Below are positions 44,361-52,629 of a stretch of 64,000 nt of DNA, one piece after another; position 1 is the first letter of the stretch, and every line of letters starts with the position of its first letter. The DNA is from JAPYTK01 sp964401935 (GTDB taxonomy: Bacteria > Myxococcota_A > Polyangia > Polyangiales > Polyangiaceae), in assembly GCA_964401935.1 (NCBI GenBank), contig CAYOAL010000021.1, forward strand, positions 29,742 to 93,741, in the 5' to 3' direction. The notes under the pieces are model-generated. The model searched no databases and had not been told where the DNA came from. It saw only the letters and a list, made by a program, of their open reading frames with translations. The position numbers were made by a program, and so were the translations under genes.

Positions 44361-45664
44361 GGCTCGGCCCCCTTCACGCCGGCGTGCTCCTCGCCGCGCT
44401 CGCGAGCGGCTGCGGCGAGGAGGTGGTGCGCCCCGCCGCCTGTTACTCGGCACACGACGACGCCGTGAGCGGCTCCAGCGCGAAGACGAGGCTGAGCACC
44501 GACGAGCTCTGTCACCGGCTCGCCGGCGCGTGCCCCGCGATCACCAGCGCGAGGCCCGCCCTGAGCGACGCGATCACGGTGGTCCCAGACCGTGAGGCCA
44601 TGCCCCGCGGGGTGGCGTCGCAAGCGTCCCACAACAACCTCGACGTGATCTGGCACGACGGCCGCCTCTTCTTTGCGTTCCGCACCGCGCCGTCGCACTT
44701 CGCCAGCAGAGACGTGGTGCTCTACGTAGTGAGCACCACCGATCAGCGAGAGTGGGTGCTCGAAGCATCCTTCGCGCTGAGCAAAGATCTCCGCGAGCCG
44801 CGGTTCCTCGCGGTGGGGGGCAAGCTGCTGTTGTACTTCGCGCGCCTCGGCGAGGTGACGCTCACCTTCAAGCCGGAGGCGATGATGGTGTCGGAGCAAC
44901 GCGCGGGCTGCGACTGGAGCCCCCCCGTCGAGCTCGACGCGGTGGGCAAGGAGGGCTTCATCCCGTGGCGCGCCCGCACCCTCGACGGCACCTCGTACCT
45001 GATCGGCTACGTAGGCGGCGAGAACATCTACGAGCTCGAGGAGGGCGGGCTGGAGGTGTACTGGCTGAAGACCGAGGACGGCTACCGCTTCGAGCCGGTG
45101 GTGCCGTCACAGCCGGTGGTGCTCGTCGGGGGGAGCTCGGAGACCGACTTCGCCTTCCTCGACGACGGGGCGGTGGTCGCCGTCAGCCGCAACGAGAGCG
45201 GCGACGACACCGGCTTCGGCTCGAAGATCTGCCGCGCGGAAGCCAGCGCCCTCGGCGACTGGCGCTGCGCGAGCGATCCCAAGAAGTACGACTCCCCGCT
45301 CGTGTTCCGCCATCGCGACCGGGTGTACCTCATCGCCCGACGCCAGGTGGCCAACGACGGCAACTTCGACCTGATGCGTGACGACATCCCGCCCGAGGAC
45401 CGCGGCGTGGCGTACCAGACCGAGTACTGGAACACTCCCAAGCGCTGCGCGCTGTGGCAGGTGGACGGCGCGGCCCTCACGGTGAAGCACGTGCTCGATC
45501 TGCCGTCGAACGGTGACACCTGCTTCGCGAGCGTCGTGCCGCTCTCCGACCGGCACTACCTCGTGTACAACTACACCTCGCCCCTCGACGACCCCCTCCT
45601 CCCCTGGAACGACGGGCAGTTCGGCGAGACCTTCATCTACCGACTCACCCTCACGCTGCCGTAA
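44357..45664 (+). CDS. Lipoprotein with sialidase/glycosidase-like beta-propeller body
   Basis: 435 residues from GTG 44357, coupled to the hydrolase gene by GTGA. Lipoprotein signal LLAALASGC. The body has recurrent beta blades (VIWHDGRLFFAFRTAPSH, FLAVGGKLLLYFARLGEV, VVAVSRNESGDD, LVFRHRDRVYLIARR) reminiscent of five-bladed or six-bladed glycosidase/sialidase propellers. No catalytic motif can be named with confidence. Pairing with an esterase-like lipoprotein suggests processing of an extracellular substrate. Confidence 0.75.
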   Translation: MRLGPLHAGVLLAALASGCGEEVVRPAACYSAHDDAVSGSSAKTRLSTDELCHRLAGACPAITSARPALSDAITVVPDREAMPRGVASQASHNNLDVIWHDGRLFFAFRTAPSHFASRDVVLYVVSTTDQREWVLEASFALSKDLREPRFLAVGGKLLLYFARLGEVTLTFKPEAMMVSEQRAGCDWSPPVELDAVGKEGFIPWRARTLDGTSYLIGYVGGENIYELEEGGLEVYWLKTEDGYRFEPVVPSQPVVLVGGSSETDFAFLDDGAVVAVSRNESGDDTGFGSKICRAEASALGDWRCASDPKKYDSPLVFRHRDRVYLIARRQVANDGNFDLMRDDIPPEDRGVAYQTEYWNTPKRCALWQVDGAALTVKHVLDLPSNGDTCFASVVPLSDRHYLVYNYTSPLDDPLLPWNDGQFGETFIYRLTLTLP

Positions 45665-45950
45665 ACCTCACACGCGTCCTCTTGTTCTCGTGGCTCCTCG
45701 GCGCCAGCGCTGGCTGCGACGTCGGACCCGCCGGGGGCTCGTTCGCCCTCGAGAACGGCACGCGTGTCGAGGTCGGTGGTCACCCGCGGCACCACGACGC
45801 GGGAGGTGTACCTCCCGCGCGGGACCTGGCACCACGTGTGGAGCGGCGCGCGCCACGAGGGCCGGCGACGATCACGGTGAGCGCCCCCATCGGGGAGCCC
45901 CCGTGTTCGCGGCGCGGTCGAGCCACGCCATCTTCGACGCGCTCGACTGA
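45665..45950 (+). pseudogene. Decayed remnant of a GH31-type secreted glycosidase
   Basis: Directly after the preceding stop, one frame reads a lipoprotein-like signal (LLFSWLLGASAGC), but no start codon precedes it. About 110 bases later, other frames read pieces of the GH31 C-terminal beta domain: TREVYLPRGTWHHVWSGARHEG in one frame, ATITVSAPIGEPP in the second and VFAARSSHAIFDALD with its stop at 45950 in a third. Joining them needs two frameshifts, and the catalytic barrel is absent. Reads as the two ends of a gene that lost its middle and decayed. The GH31 match is by eye and tentative. Confidence 0.45.
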
Positions 45951-45982
45951 GCAAGCTCACCCCGGCCTCGTGGCGACGCCCC

Positions 45983-46204
45983 TCAGTGGGCGCCGAAGAC
46001 GCCGTAGAGGACCAGCAAGCCGAGCGCGAAGACGAAGAGGGCGAACACCTTCCATGGCGGCGCCCCGCCCGGCTCCTCGTCGTCTTGCGGGGCCTTGGTG
46101 AGGGCGCGTTTGTTGGGACGGGGCCGCCCGTCGGCGGCAGCGCGAGCGCGGGGGCGAACTTCGGTGGAGCGGGGGCGAGCTTCGCCCTGATCAACAGTCT
46201 TCAT
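45983..46204 (-). CDS. 73-aa single-span membrane protein
   Basis: Start MKTVDQGEARPRSTEV at 46204, then an Arg/Pro-rich soluble segment and one C-terminal membrane helix (VFALFVFALGLLVLYGVF). Tail-anchored topology. No function known; it is convergent with the decayed GH31 remnant. Confidence 0.5.
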   Translation of the reverse strand: MKTVDQGEARPRSTEVRPRARAAADGRPRPNKRALTKAPQDDEEPGGAPPWKVFALFVFALGLLVLYGVFGAH

Positions 46205-46367
46205 GGACACAACCTCGATGGGAGCCGGCACGAGCACACCTCGTCGAGGCGCACACGTGGGGGGCGTCGCTCACGCGACGCGTGACGGACCAATCTCTCG
46301 CGAGCGGGGGTTCTCGACCGCCCCCGACCGCGCCGCGCGCCGTCTTCGGGACGATCGTTTCCCCCCG

Positions 46368-46724
46368 CTAGGCGAGAAATCTGTGCGCGCCGTCGCCGAG
46401 CCGGCAGCGGGTCCGGATGCGGCGGATGTCGCGCCGCCGATCCCAACGCTTGCGAACCTGGAGCGGCAGCGCGGGCCGCGCCGGCACCACCATGGCATCC
46501 GCTTCACGCCACCAAGCGGAGGCGGGGACCAGCGCTACGGCCACCGCCCCATCGGCCTTGTCGACGGCGATGGGCGCCGCCTCCGCCACCTCGGCGCGGG
46601 TGCTGAGCTCGGTGTGGGCGGGCCGCTCGCTGAACAACAGGTCCCGACCTCGCTCGAGCGAAAGCGTGGGCGGCGCCAAGAGCGCGGCCACGAACGCGGC
46701 GAAGAGGACCCAAGCGCGGATCAC
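46368..46724 (-). CDS. 118-aa probable secreted protein
   Basis: From a GTG at 46724. N-terminal hydrophobic signal (AWVLFAAFVAALLAPPTL), mature part with a beta segment (GAVAVALVPASAWW) and an Arg-rich C terminus. Not similar to anything I know. It is divergent from a small lipoprotein gene across 85 bases. Codon bias supports coding but certainty is low. Confidence 0.4.
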   Translation of the reverse strand: MIRAWVLFAAFVAALLAPPTLSLERGRDLLFSERPAHTELSTRAEVAEAAPIAVDKADGAVAVALVPASAWWREADAMVVPARPALPLQVRKRWDRRRDIRRIRTRCRLGDGAHRFLA

Positions 46725-46809
46725 GAGGGTAGCATGCGCCTCCCTCCCTTCGAGAGCAAGGGGGTCGCACGAGCGAGAGCGCGTGGGGATTGCCGAGGGC
46801 GGGCCGCGC

Positions 46810-47073
46810 ATGTATCGCCGATGGATGACGATCCACATCCTCACCGCCGCCCTCGCGTTCACCCTCCTCGCTGCGTGCGGCGGCGGCAGCACGCCGGCCA
46901 AGGACGCCAACGACGAGGACGCGTCGGGCTTCGAAGAAGCCGGCGACAGTCCCACCTCGGATCCGGGCTCCACCCACCAGAGCCCCAAGTCGGATGGGTC
47001 GTCGGAGGACGACGGCGAAACGACCTCGACGGGCGAGGACGAAGGCGCCGACATCGATCCCGACATCGACTGA
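46810..47073 (+). CDS. Small acidic lipoprotein
   Basis: 87 residues: lipoprotein signal ALAFTLLAACGGGS followed by a disordered tail nearly all Asp, Glu, Ser, Thr and Gly. Small tethers of this type are common in myxobacteria. 32 bases before the deoxyhypusine-synthase-like gene, so possibly co-transcribed. Confidence 0.55.
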   Translation: MYRRWMTIHILTAALAFTLLAACGGGSTPAKDANDEDASGFEEAGDSPTSDPGSTHQSPKSDGSSEDDGETTSTGEDEGADIDPDID

Positions 47074-47105
47074 TCCGCGACCACTCCGAGCGAGCCGAGA
47101 CACCG

Positions 47106-48278
47106 ATGACGGAACCCAACGCCGACAACGCCCTTCTCGTTCACACCCCGGAGGTGCGGCCCCAGCCGATCACCGGCCGCGAGAAGCCGCACGAGCTCTT
47201 GTCCTCCGCCTTTCCCGCGTTCGTAGGCCGACAGCTCCGCACCGCGTACCAGCTGATGGACCGCTGCGCGTCCGACCGACACACGGTGTTCCTCACCATG
47301 TCGGGGGCGATGACACCGGCCGGGCTCCACCGCTCGTGTCTGGTGCCGTTGGTGCAAGCGGGGCTCGTGGATGTGCTCACCACCACCGGGGCCAACCTCT
47401 ACCACGACGCTCACCGCGTGCTCGGCCACCGCATCCGCGAGATCGCCCCCGACGCGGGGGATCGCGAGCTCCGTGAGAACCGCGTCATCCGGATCTACGA
47501 TCTCGCCTTCGACGAGCGCGTGTTGCTCGAGACGGACAAGCTCTTCGCCCGCCTCCTCCAAGGGAGCGCCTTTCAGCGCCCGATGACCACGCCCGAGCTG
47601 CACTTCGAGCTCGGCCGCCGCATGGCCGCGCTCGAGGCCGAGGTGGGGGTGGATCAGCCGTCGCTGCTCGCCGCTTGTTTCCACGCCGGCGTGCCCATCT
47701 TCGTGGGCGCGCCGCAAGATGGCAGCATCTTCCTCAACGTGGTGAAGCTGCGGGCGCTGCTTGGCGACGCGTTCGGGTTCCGCCTCGACGCCACCCAAGA
47801 CGTGTTCGACATGGCGGCGGTGCAGTGGCTCGCCCAAAACCAAGGCGACACCGCGGTGTGGATCCTCGGCGGCGGCGTGCCCAAGAACTACACCCTCCAG
47901 GGCGAGCCGACGCTCTCTCAGATCTTCGATCTCGACGCGCGCGGCTTCGACATCGACGTGCAGTTCTGTGTCGATCCGGTGGACAACGGCGCGCTCTCGT
48001 CGTGTCCAGCCGGCGAGGGCCACACCTGGGGCAAGGTGTCGGCGGAGTGTGTCGAGTCGTCATCGGTGTACGTGCACACCGACGTGACCGCGGTGTTCCC
48101 ATGGCTCGTGCACGCGTTGTTCGAGCGCGGGCGCCGGCGTGAGCCCAAGCGGCTCATGGACAAGCTCTACGACGCGCGCAAGAACCTCGAGGACGCGATC
48201 GCCGCGCAGAAGAAAGAGATGCTCGCGTCGCTCAACGAAGGTGTAAGCCTCGCCGACGGCACCCCGATCGAGCTGTGA
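47106..48278 (+). CDS. Deoxyhypusine-synthase-like enzyme
   Basis: 390 residues, close to the eukaryotic enzyme's length. Family blocks are clear: TMSGAMTPAG, LTTTGANLYHD, ACFHAGVPIFVGA, WILGGGVPKNYTL, and HTWGKVSAE with the Lys that forms the covalent enzyme-aminobutyl intermediate in deoxyhypusine synthase, then HTDVTAVFPWL. The enzyme uses NAD and spermidine. Bacteria lack eIF5A, and bacterial homologues include homospermidine synthases, so polyamine synthesis is the better guess than protein modification. No signal peptide; cytoplasmic. Confidence 0.9.
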   Translation: MTEPNADNALLVHTPEVRPQPITGREKPHELLSSAFPAFVGRQLRTAYQLMDRCASDRHTVFLTMSGAMTPAGLHRSCLVPLVQAGLVDVLTTTGANLYHDAHRVLGHRIREIAPDAGDRELRENRVIRIYDLAFDERVLLETDKLFARLLQGSAFQRPMTTPELHFELGRRMAALEAEVGVDQPSLLAACFHAGVPIFVGAPQDGSIFLNVVKLRALLGDAFGFRLDATQDVFDMAAVQWLAQNQGDTAVWILGGGVPKNYTLQGEPTLSQIFDLDARGFDIDVQFCVDPVDNGALSSCPAGEGHTWGKVSAECVESSSVYVHTDVTAVFPWLVHALFERGRRREPKRLMDKLYDARKNLEDAIAAQKKEMLASLNEGVSLADGTPIEL

Positions 48279-48290
48279 GGCGCTGAGGCG

Positions 48291-48319
48291 CCGCGCGCCG
48301 CGGCCAAGCCGCGACGCGG
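48291..48319. terminator. Hairpin between convergent genes
   Basis: CCGCG-(3)-CGCGGC (48291-48304) pairs with GCCGCG-(1)-CGCGG (48308-48319), a GC-rich stem with a small internal loop and a 3-base loop. It lies between the stops of the deoxyhypusine-synthase-like gene and the convergent endopeptidase gene and probably terminates both. Confidence 0.4.
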
Positions 48320-48347
48320 CGAGAGGTGCCGACGCGCGGCACGCCGA

Positions 48348-49115
48348 TCAGCGGGGGCGAGGCTCTTCGTGGCAGATGTCGCGCTGCCGCTTCGGACAGG
48401 AGATGCGGACGTGGAAGTGGTCGTCGTGGGCCTCCGCGTTGGCGGGCTCCTTGAGGAGCACCTGCGCGCGGGCGACGTGTTTCTTGGCGCCGGGTCGCGC
48501 GTTGGCGAACGCGATGAGCCGACGCTTCAAGGGGCGCGACACGAAGATGTGCGAGAGGCCCGCGCGATGGTCTCGGAGCCACGCCTCCACGAGCAGCCAG
48601 TTGCGCCAGTCGTCGAAGACGAGGCCGCTCCCGTCCTTGGCCTTCCCGTCGCCATCGAAGGCCACGAACTTGTTGAGGCGCACCGGCTTGCCCTTCGCGT
48701 CCTTCGCGTAGAAGGCGACGTCCGCGTCGCGGCCGCTCTGGTGCGAGTGGTGGCCGGAGAGGGCACCTCCCGACTTGTGCGACAGATCGCCAACGAGCAT
48801 GACCGAGCCCTTCACCGCTCGAGCGACGTCGCGGGCAGTCCGCTGCAACATCTTCACGAGCGCCGGGTGTCCCCACGCCGCGGCTCCGCTCCCCTTCTTG
48901 AGCTTCAGGTAGGGGCGGGGCTTGAGCGCCACCGCGCGTCGCTGCCAGCCGTCGTTGGGGTAGCCGACGGAGAGCGACATCAGCGAATAGGGCGCCTTCT
49001 CGTACTTCGGCGGGAGCGACCGATCCTTGCCACCAGCCGGCGCCTCGGAGCTCGAGACCAGCAGGATGGCTGCGGCGAGGAGGGAGGCCCACGGCGTGGC
49101 TCTCTGGCGTCGCAT
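48348..49115 (-). CDS. Penicillin-insensitive murein endopeptidase (M74, MepA-type)
   Basis: 255 residues from ATG 49115 with a signal peptide (AILLVSSSEAPAGG). Family motifs: HHSHQSGRDADVAFY (His and Asp zinc ligands) and DDHFHVRISCP (HxH ligand pair), plus the conserved FVSRPLKRRLI and NWLLVEAWL. It cleaves D-Ala-meso-DAP crosslinks in peptidoglycan, in the periplasm. Paired cysteines near the end (ISCP and DICHEE) match the family. Confidence 0.9.
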   Translation of the reverse strand: MRRQRATPWASLLAAAILLVSSSEAPAGGKDRSLPPKYEKAPYSLMSLSVGYPNDGWQRRAVALKPRPYLKLKKGSGAAAWGHPALVKMLQRTARDVARAVKGSVMLVGDLSHKSGGALSGHHSHQSGRDADVAFYAKDAKGKPVRLNKFVAFDGDGKAKDGSGLVFDDWRNWLLVEAWLRDHRAGLSHIFVSRPLKRRLIAFANARPGAKKHVARAQVLLKEPANAEAHDDHFHVRISCPKRQRDICHEEPRPR

Positions 49116-49175
49116 GGGCCCCGTGTAGCAAAGGCCCATCGAGGTGCCACCTCGGCGGCACGCGGGTGAATATTT

Positions 49176-49535
49176 TCAGGCTGTTGGTGCTGCCCTCGGG
49201 GTGCACTCCTCGGGCCATGCCTGCTCCACGCATCGCTCCGAGCAGCCTTCCGCGGAGCGCGGCAGCGAGCAGCAGCGCACGGGAGGACGCGTGGCCCGCA
49301 GCACCGCCAGCGCAGCTCGCGCAGGAGCGAAGCGCACGACCGCGGAGGCCTGGTGCACCGGACAGCGCACTCGATGCGGGCGAAACGCATCGAATGCGAC
49401 CTCGGCGATCCGGACCAGCACCACGAGCGCGAAGAGCGCGACGACGACGAAGCCGACTCCCATGAGCCAGGGCTCGAGCAGATCGGCGATCCAGCGCTCC
49501 CACGGCGCGATCGGGGATTGCAGTGGACTCGGCAC
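49176..49535 (-). CDS. 119-aa small membrane protein with conserved Cys pattern
   Basis: Starts at a GTG at 49535 because a near-perfect ribosome-binding site (AAGGAGGTG) lies 7 bases upstream; the open frame extends further but without one. One membrane segment (LMGVGFVVVALFALVVLVRI), then a soluble part with CPVH, CCSLP and CSERC cysteines that look like a metal or disulfide site. No function known. Confidence 0.6.
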   Translation of the reverse strand: MPSPLQSPIAPWERWIADLLEPWLMGVGFVVVALFALVVLVRIAEVAFDAFRPHRVRCPVHQASAVVRFAPARAALAVLRATRPPVRCCSLPRSAEGCSERCVEQAWPEECTPRAAPTA

Positions 49536-49662
49536 GCGACACCTCCTTCGCGGCGCTCCGGTCTTGGGCGACGAAGCCGCCGAGACTGCGAGCACTTTGT
49601 GAGGCCTCGAGTTGCAAAGCGCGTGCCCCACGACGCGCGCGGTCGCGGCTCAGCGTCGTCGC

Positions 49663-50259
49663 TCAGCCGCCGCCAGCGCCGCCGCCACCGCCAGCACCGC
49701 CAGCCCCTCCGGCCCCACCCCCGCCCCCGCCGCCGGCGCCGCCCGGCGCGGGCGCGCGGAAGCTCGCGTCGACGACGAGGGTCTTGTCGACGAGCACGGT
49801 GGTGTCGTCGAGCTCGACGTGGAAGTGCCGGAGTGGCTGGGTGGCAGGCCCCATCGTGACGCCGCCGTTCACGTCGAAGCGTGAGTTGTGACACGTGCAG
49901 CGCCGCCCCCCGTCGGAGAGCACCGCGCCGCGGATGATCATGTCGCACTCCTTGTGGGTGCAGAGGCTGGTCATCGCGTAGATCCCGCCGTCGTCGAGGC
50001 CGAGGAAGAGGCTTGCCGGCGCCGGCACCCCGAACAGCGCTCCGCGCTCGAGATCGCCGAGCTGGGCCACCGGCAAGAGGGTGACCACCTCGCCTCCGCT
50101 CCCCCCTTGACCATGGCCGGCGCCGGTGCCCGCGCCGCCGCTTCCTCCCCCCGCGCTGGCCCCGCTGCCCCCGCTCCCGGAGCCCGACGACTCGTCACTG
50201 CATGCGGCGACGGCCACCGTCGCACCAACCATCGAGAGGAACCGTCGTCGTGTCTTCAT
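49663..50259 (-). CDS. Rieske 2Fe-2S lipoprotein exported by Tat
   Basis: 198 residues. Twin-arginine signal (TRRRFLSMVG) with a lipobox VAACS. Gly/Ser-rich tether at about 25-56. Rieske cluster motif CxH (SLCTHKEC) and CxxH (RRCTCHNSRF) is intact. Gly-rich tail at the C terminus (about 30 residues of G/A). Electron-transfer role outside the cytoplasm; a partner oxidoreductase is not adjacent. Confidence 0.88.
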   Translation of the reverse strand: MKTRRRFLSMVGATVAVAACSDESSGSGSGGSGASAGGGSGGAGTGAGHGQGGSGGEVVTLLPVAQLGDLERGALFGVPAPASLFLGLDDGGIYAMTSLCTHKECDMIIRGAVLSDGGRRCTCHNSRFDVNGGVTMGPATQPLRHFHVELDDTTVLVDKTLVVDASFRAPAPGGAGGGGGGGAGGAGGAGGGGGAGGG

Positions 50260-50307
50260 GTTCGAACCTCGCCTCGAAGCTCGAGACCTAGGCTAGCCTG
50301 TTTGGGC

Positions 50308-51501
50308 ATGGAGGTGGCCTCCCTTTCGCCCGTGCCGGTCGGCGTGCTCACCTGGAGCTCGCCCGATCCCCTCGTGACGGTGATCGTCAAGGCCACCTTC
50401 GACGTCGAGGCCGACGGCTCGGTGTCGCTCGTGCCCGACCAGCCTCCGATGAGCCTCGACCGCGCCTCCCGCGACGACGACGATCGCCACATCGAGATCC
50501 CCGGCGTGGAGCTCTTCTACGCCTCCGACTTCGCCCCCTGCAAGGCCGCCGTCGACGTGCTCGTGGTCGGTCACGCCCGCTCCCGAGCGCCCACCCACGT
50601 GTTCCCTCTTCGCCTCGCGGTGGGCGCGCTCGATCTCGCGCTCGTGGCGGTGACCGACACCCCGACGACCCGCGCGCCGCTCACCGCTCGCCACGTGCGC
50701 CGTGTGCCCACGGATCCCGCCACCGCCGTGCGCCTCGCCCCGGCTCCGAGCTCGGTGTCGGGGTGGGTGAGCCGCACCGTCGCGCCCGGCTTCGACTACG
50801 CCGTCTTCAACACCGCGTCCTTCCACCACCGGCTCCACCACCTCTCCCCCGACGCCACCGTCCACACGCGCGGGCTGCTGCGCCGCGGCGATCGGCCGAT
50901 CGTGCTCGCCGGGGTGGCGCCGCGCGTGTTCCACGTCGCCGACCGCAAGAACGACGAGCCGGGCGTGCCGGTGCCGATGACCTGCGACACGCTCTGGCTC
51001 GACGTCGACCGGGAGCATGTGGTGCTGGTGTGGCGGGGACACGTGGCGCGCGGGCGACCGGGCATGCGCCCCTTCCTCGTGGTCAAGCTGCACGGGCCGG
51101 GCGACGTGACCTGGCGCGACGTGTCGCGGCGCATCGCGCGCGCGGTGTGGGTCACCGCGACCCAACCGCACGAGCTCACGCCGCCGAGCGAGCTCCCGGC
51201 GGCGGCGCTGTCGGAGCCGACGCTCGCCGCGGGGGGCCCCTTCGACGAGCCCGAGACCACCACCGCGCGGCTGGCGAAGAAGCTCCGCTGGGGGGAAGGC
51301 GGCGAGGTCGCGCCTCCCCCCGAGCACGCAGCCAGAGAATGGAGCGGCGACACCCCCGGCGTCGGCGCCGCGGGAAAGACCCTGGTCGCAGCCCACGAGG
51401 ACGAGCTCGAGACGATCGCCGACGCCACCCCCCTCGGGCCCCCCTCCGACCCGATCCCGCTCACCAGCCACAACCCGGGCGACCCCAACCCGAGCGGTTG
51501 A
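50308..51501 (+). CDS. DUF2169 family protein
   Basis: 397 residues. Family signature is clear: the start VGVLTWSSPDPLVTVIVKATFDV, DDDDRHIEIPGVELFYASDF, DYAVFNTA, and TLWLDVDREHVVLVWRG. DUF2169 proteins act as type VI secretion adaptor/chaperone-like proteins in several Proteobacteria and are abundant in myxobacteria, often with effectors. No T6SS core gene or obvious effector is visible nearby. The C-terminal ~100 residues are Pro/acid rich and probably disordered. Confidence 0.92.
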   Translation: MEVASLSPVPVGVLTWSSPDPLVTVIVKATFDVEADGSVSLVPDQPPMSLDRASRDDDDRHIEIPGVELFYASDFAPCKAAVDVLVVGHARSRAPTHVFPLRLAVGALDLALVAVTDTPTTRAPLTARHVRRVPTDPATAVRLAPAPSSVSGWVSRTVAPGFDYAVFNTASFHHRLHHLSPDATVHTRGLLRRGDRPIVLAGVAPRVFHVADRKNDEPGVPVPMTCDTLWLDVDREHVVLVWRGHVARGRPGMRPFLVVKLHGPGDVTWRDVSRRIARAVWVTATQPHELTPPSELPAAALSEPTLAAGGPFDEPETTTARLAKKLRWGEGGEVAPPPEHAAREWSGDTPGVGAAGKTLVAAHEDELETIADATPLGPPSDPIPLTSHNPGDPNPSG

Positions 51502-51534
51502 GCGCGCCCTCGGGCTGGGCCCCAGCGCCTCGGG

Positions 51535-51885
51535 TCACGCGGCTTGCCGCGCCTTCACCATCCCGCGCTGAACCCGCGCGAAGTCTTGGAGGCGCCGCCG
51601 CACCGCGCGGAACGCGTCGCGAAGGCTCACGTAGACGTTCTCGTTCTCGTCGCGCCCGACCGGGTGCTTCTCCACGACGATCGCGCCGCCGGGCACCACC
51701 ACCTCGACGCGTACCTCGCAGAGGTTGCCCTTCTTGTTGTGGCGGTGGGGCGCGTCGAGGGTCACACGACAGCTGACGATGCGGTCGTGGAAACGCTCGA
51801 GCGTGGCTGCGCGCTTGAGGATCGCACGCTCGAGGGCAGGGGTTGGGTCGATGTTGCGATACGTGGTCTCGACAGAAATCTGCAT
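51535..51885 (-). CDS. hpf: Ribosome hibernation-promoting factor / sigma-54 modulation protein
   Basis: 116 residues; start with a good AGGGA ribosome-binding site. HPF/RaiA fold: MQISVETTYRNIDPTPALER and the basic helices RAILKRAATLERFHDRI, HNKKGNLCEVRVEVVV and YVSLRDAFRAVRRRLQDF. Short form (no long C-terminal dimerisation domain). It inactivates ribosomes in stationary phase. Confidence 0.88.
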   Translation of the reverse strand: MQISVETTYRNIDPTPALERAILKRAATLERFHDRIVSCRVTLDAPHRHNKKGNLCEVRVEVVVPGGAIVVEKHPVGRDENENVYVSLRDAFRAVRRRLQDFARVQRGMVKARQAA

Positions 51886-52113
51886 TTCTTCCCTTTGCAA
51901 CTGGGCCGAGTGTCGGGTCGAACCGTTCACCCAGCGGTTCCCACAGAATCCGTTTCCCTCAGACGACGTTGCACGGCCCGTTCCATCGTCTTCGGCGACG
52001 GAACCGCGACGTTCGGTGGGGCCATCGCAACAATCTTGCGCCAACCACGGACGCCACGTGCAACCGCTGCGCCTCGGCGGCCTCGCGAGCGCGCGTTCGG
52101 CGCCCCAGCGGCC

Positions 52114-52128
52114 TGGCGTCAATGTTGC
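52114..52128 (+). promoter_or_regulatory. Candidate sigma-54 (-24/-12) promoter of the receiver gene
   Basis: TGGC (52114-52117) and TTGC (52125-52128) are spaced exactly as in the -24/-12 consensus (7 bases between). The start would be about 12 bases further, leaving only ~8 bases before the ATG at 52148, so a near-leaderless transcript would be produced. Also note the intergenic region 51886-52147 is the only one here shared by hpf and this gene. Confidence 0.4.
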
Positions 52129-52147
52129 CTTTCGTGAAGTGGTGTCC

Positions 52148-52540
52148 ATGCTCAAGATCCTGTTGCTCGACGACGACCGGTCCGCGCCGAGCGCGCTCGC
52201 AGAGGTGCTGCTCGCGGAGGACTTCGACGTGACCGCGACCGCCGACGGCGACCACGCGGCCACCCTCCTCGAGGGCGGAACCTTCCAGCTCCTGGTCGTG
52301 GATCTCGGAGAGCCACAGCTCCACGGGCTCGAGCTCATCCGGCGCGCGCGGCGCGCTCTCGCTCCCCTGCCGATCATCGCGGTGATGGCGCCAGACTCGA
52401 ACGGCGCCCACTACCGAGCCCTCGTCGGCGGCGCGAACGCGTGCGTGGAGAAGCCCATCAGCCTCAAGCGCCTCCTCGCGGCCATCGCGCGCCTCACCGG
52501 GCCGCAGGCAACGAGCCCCAGGACGGAGCAAGCCACCTGA
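52148..52540 (+). CDS. Stand-alone response-regulator receiver domain
   Basis: 130 residues, receiver domain only. Acidic pair LLLDDD, phospho-acceptor Asp in LLVVDLGEP, Lys in CVEKPI. The usual Thr/Ser switch residue is Met (IIAVMAP), so phosphorylation signalling may be altered. The C-terminal 12 residues are polar and probably disordered. No histidine kinase nearby. Confidence 0.9.
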   Translation: MLKILLLDDDRSAPSALAEVLLAEDFDVTATADGDHAATLLEGGTFQLLVVDLGEPQLHGLELIRRARRALAPLPIIAVMAPDSNGAHYRALVGGANACVEKPISLKRLLAAIARLTGPQATSPRTEQAT

Positions 52541-52629
52541 CGCGCCGCTCCACTTTTGCGTCGCCCATGCAACGCGTGCGCTGCCGCTCGCGCGCGAGGG
52601 CCCACGCCTCGCCCGCGGGCGGGGTGCGG

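Noticed and set aside
51886..51960. A sigma-54 promoter for hpf on the minus strand
   Set aside because: Only GG and GC pairs with 7 bases between instead of 10.
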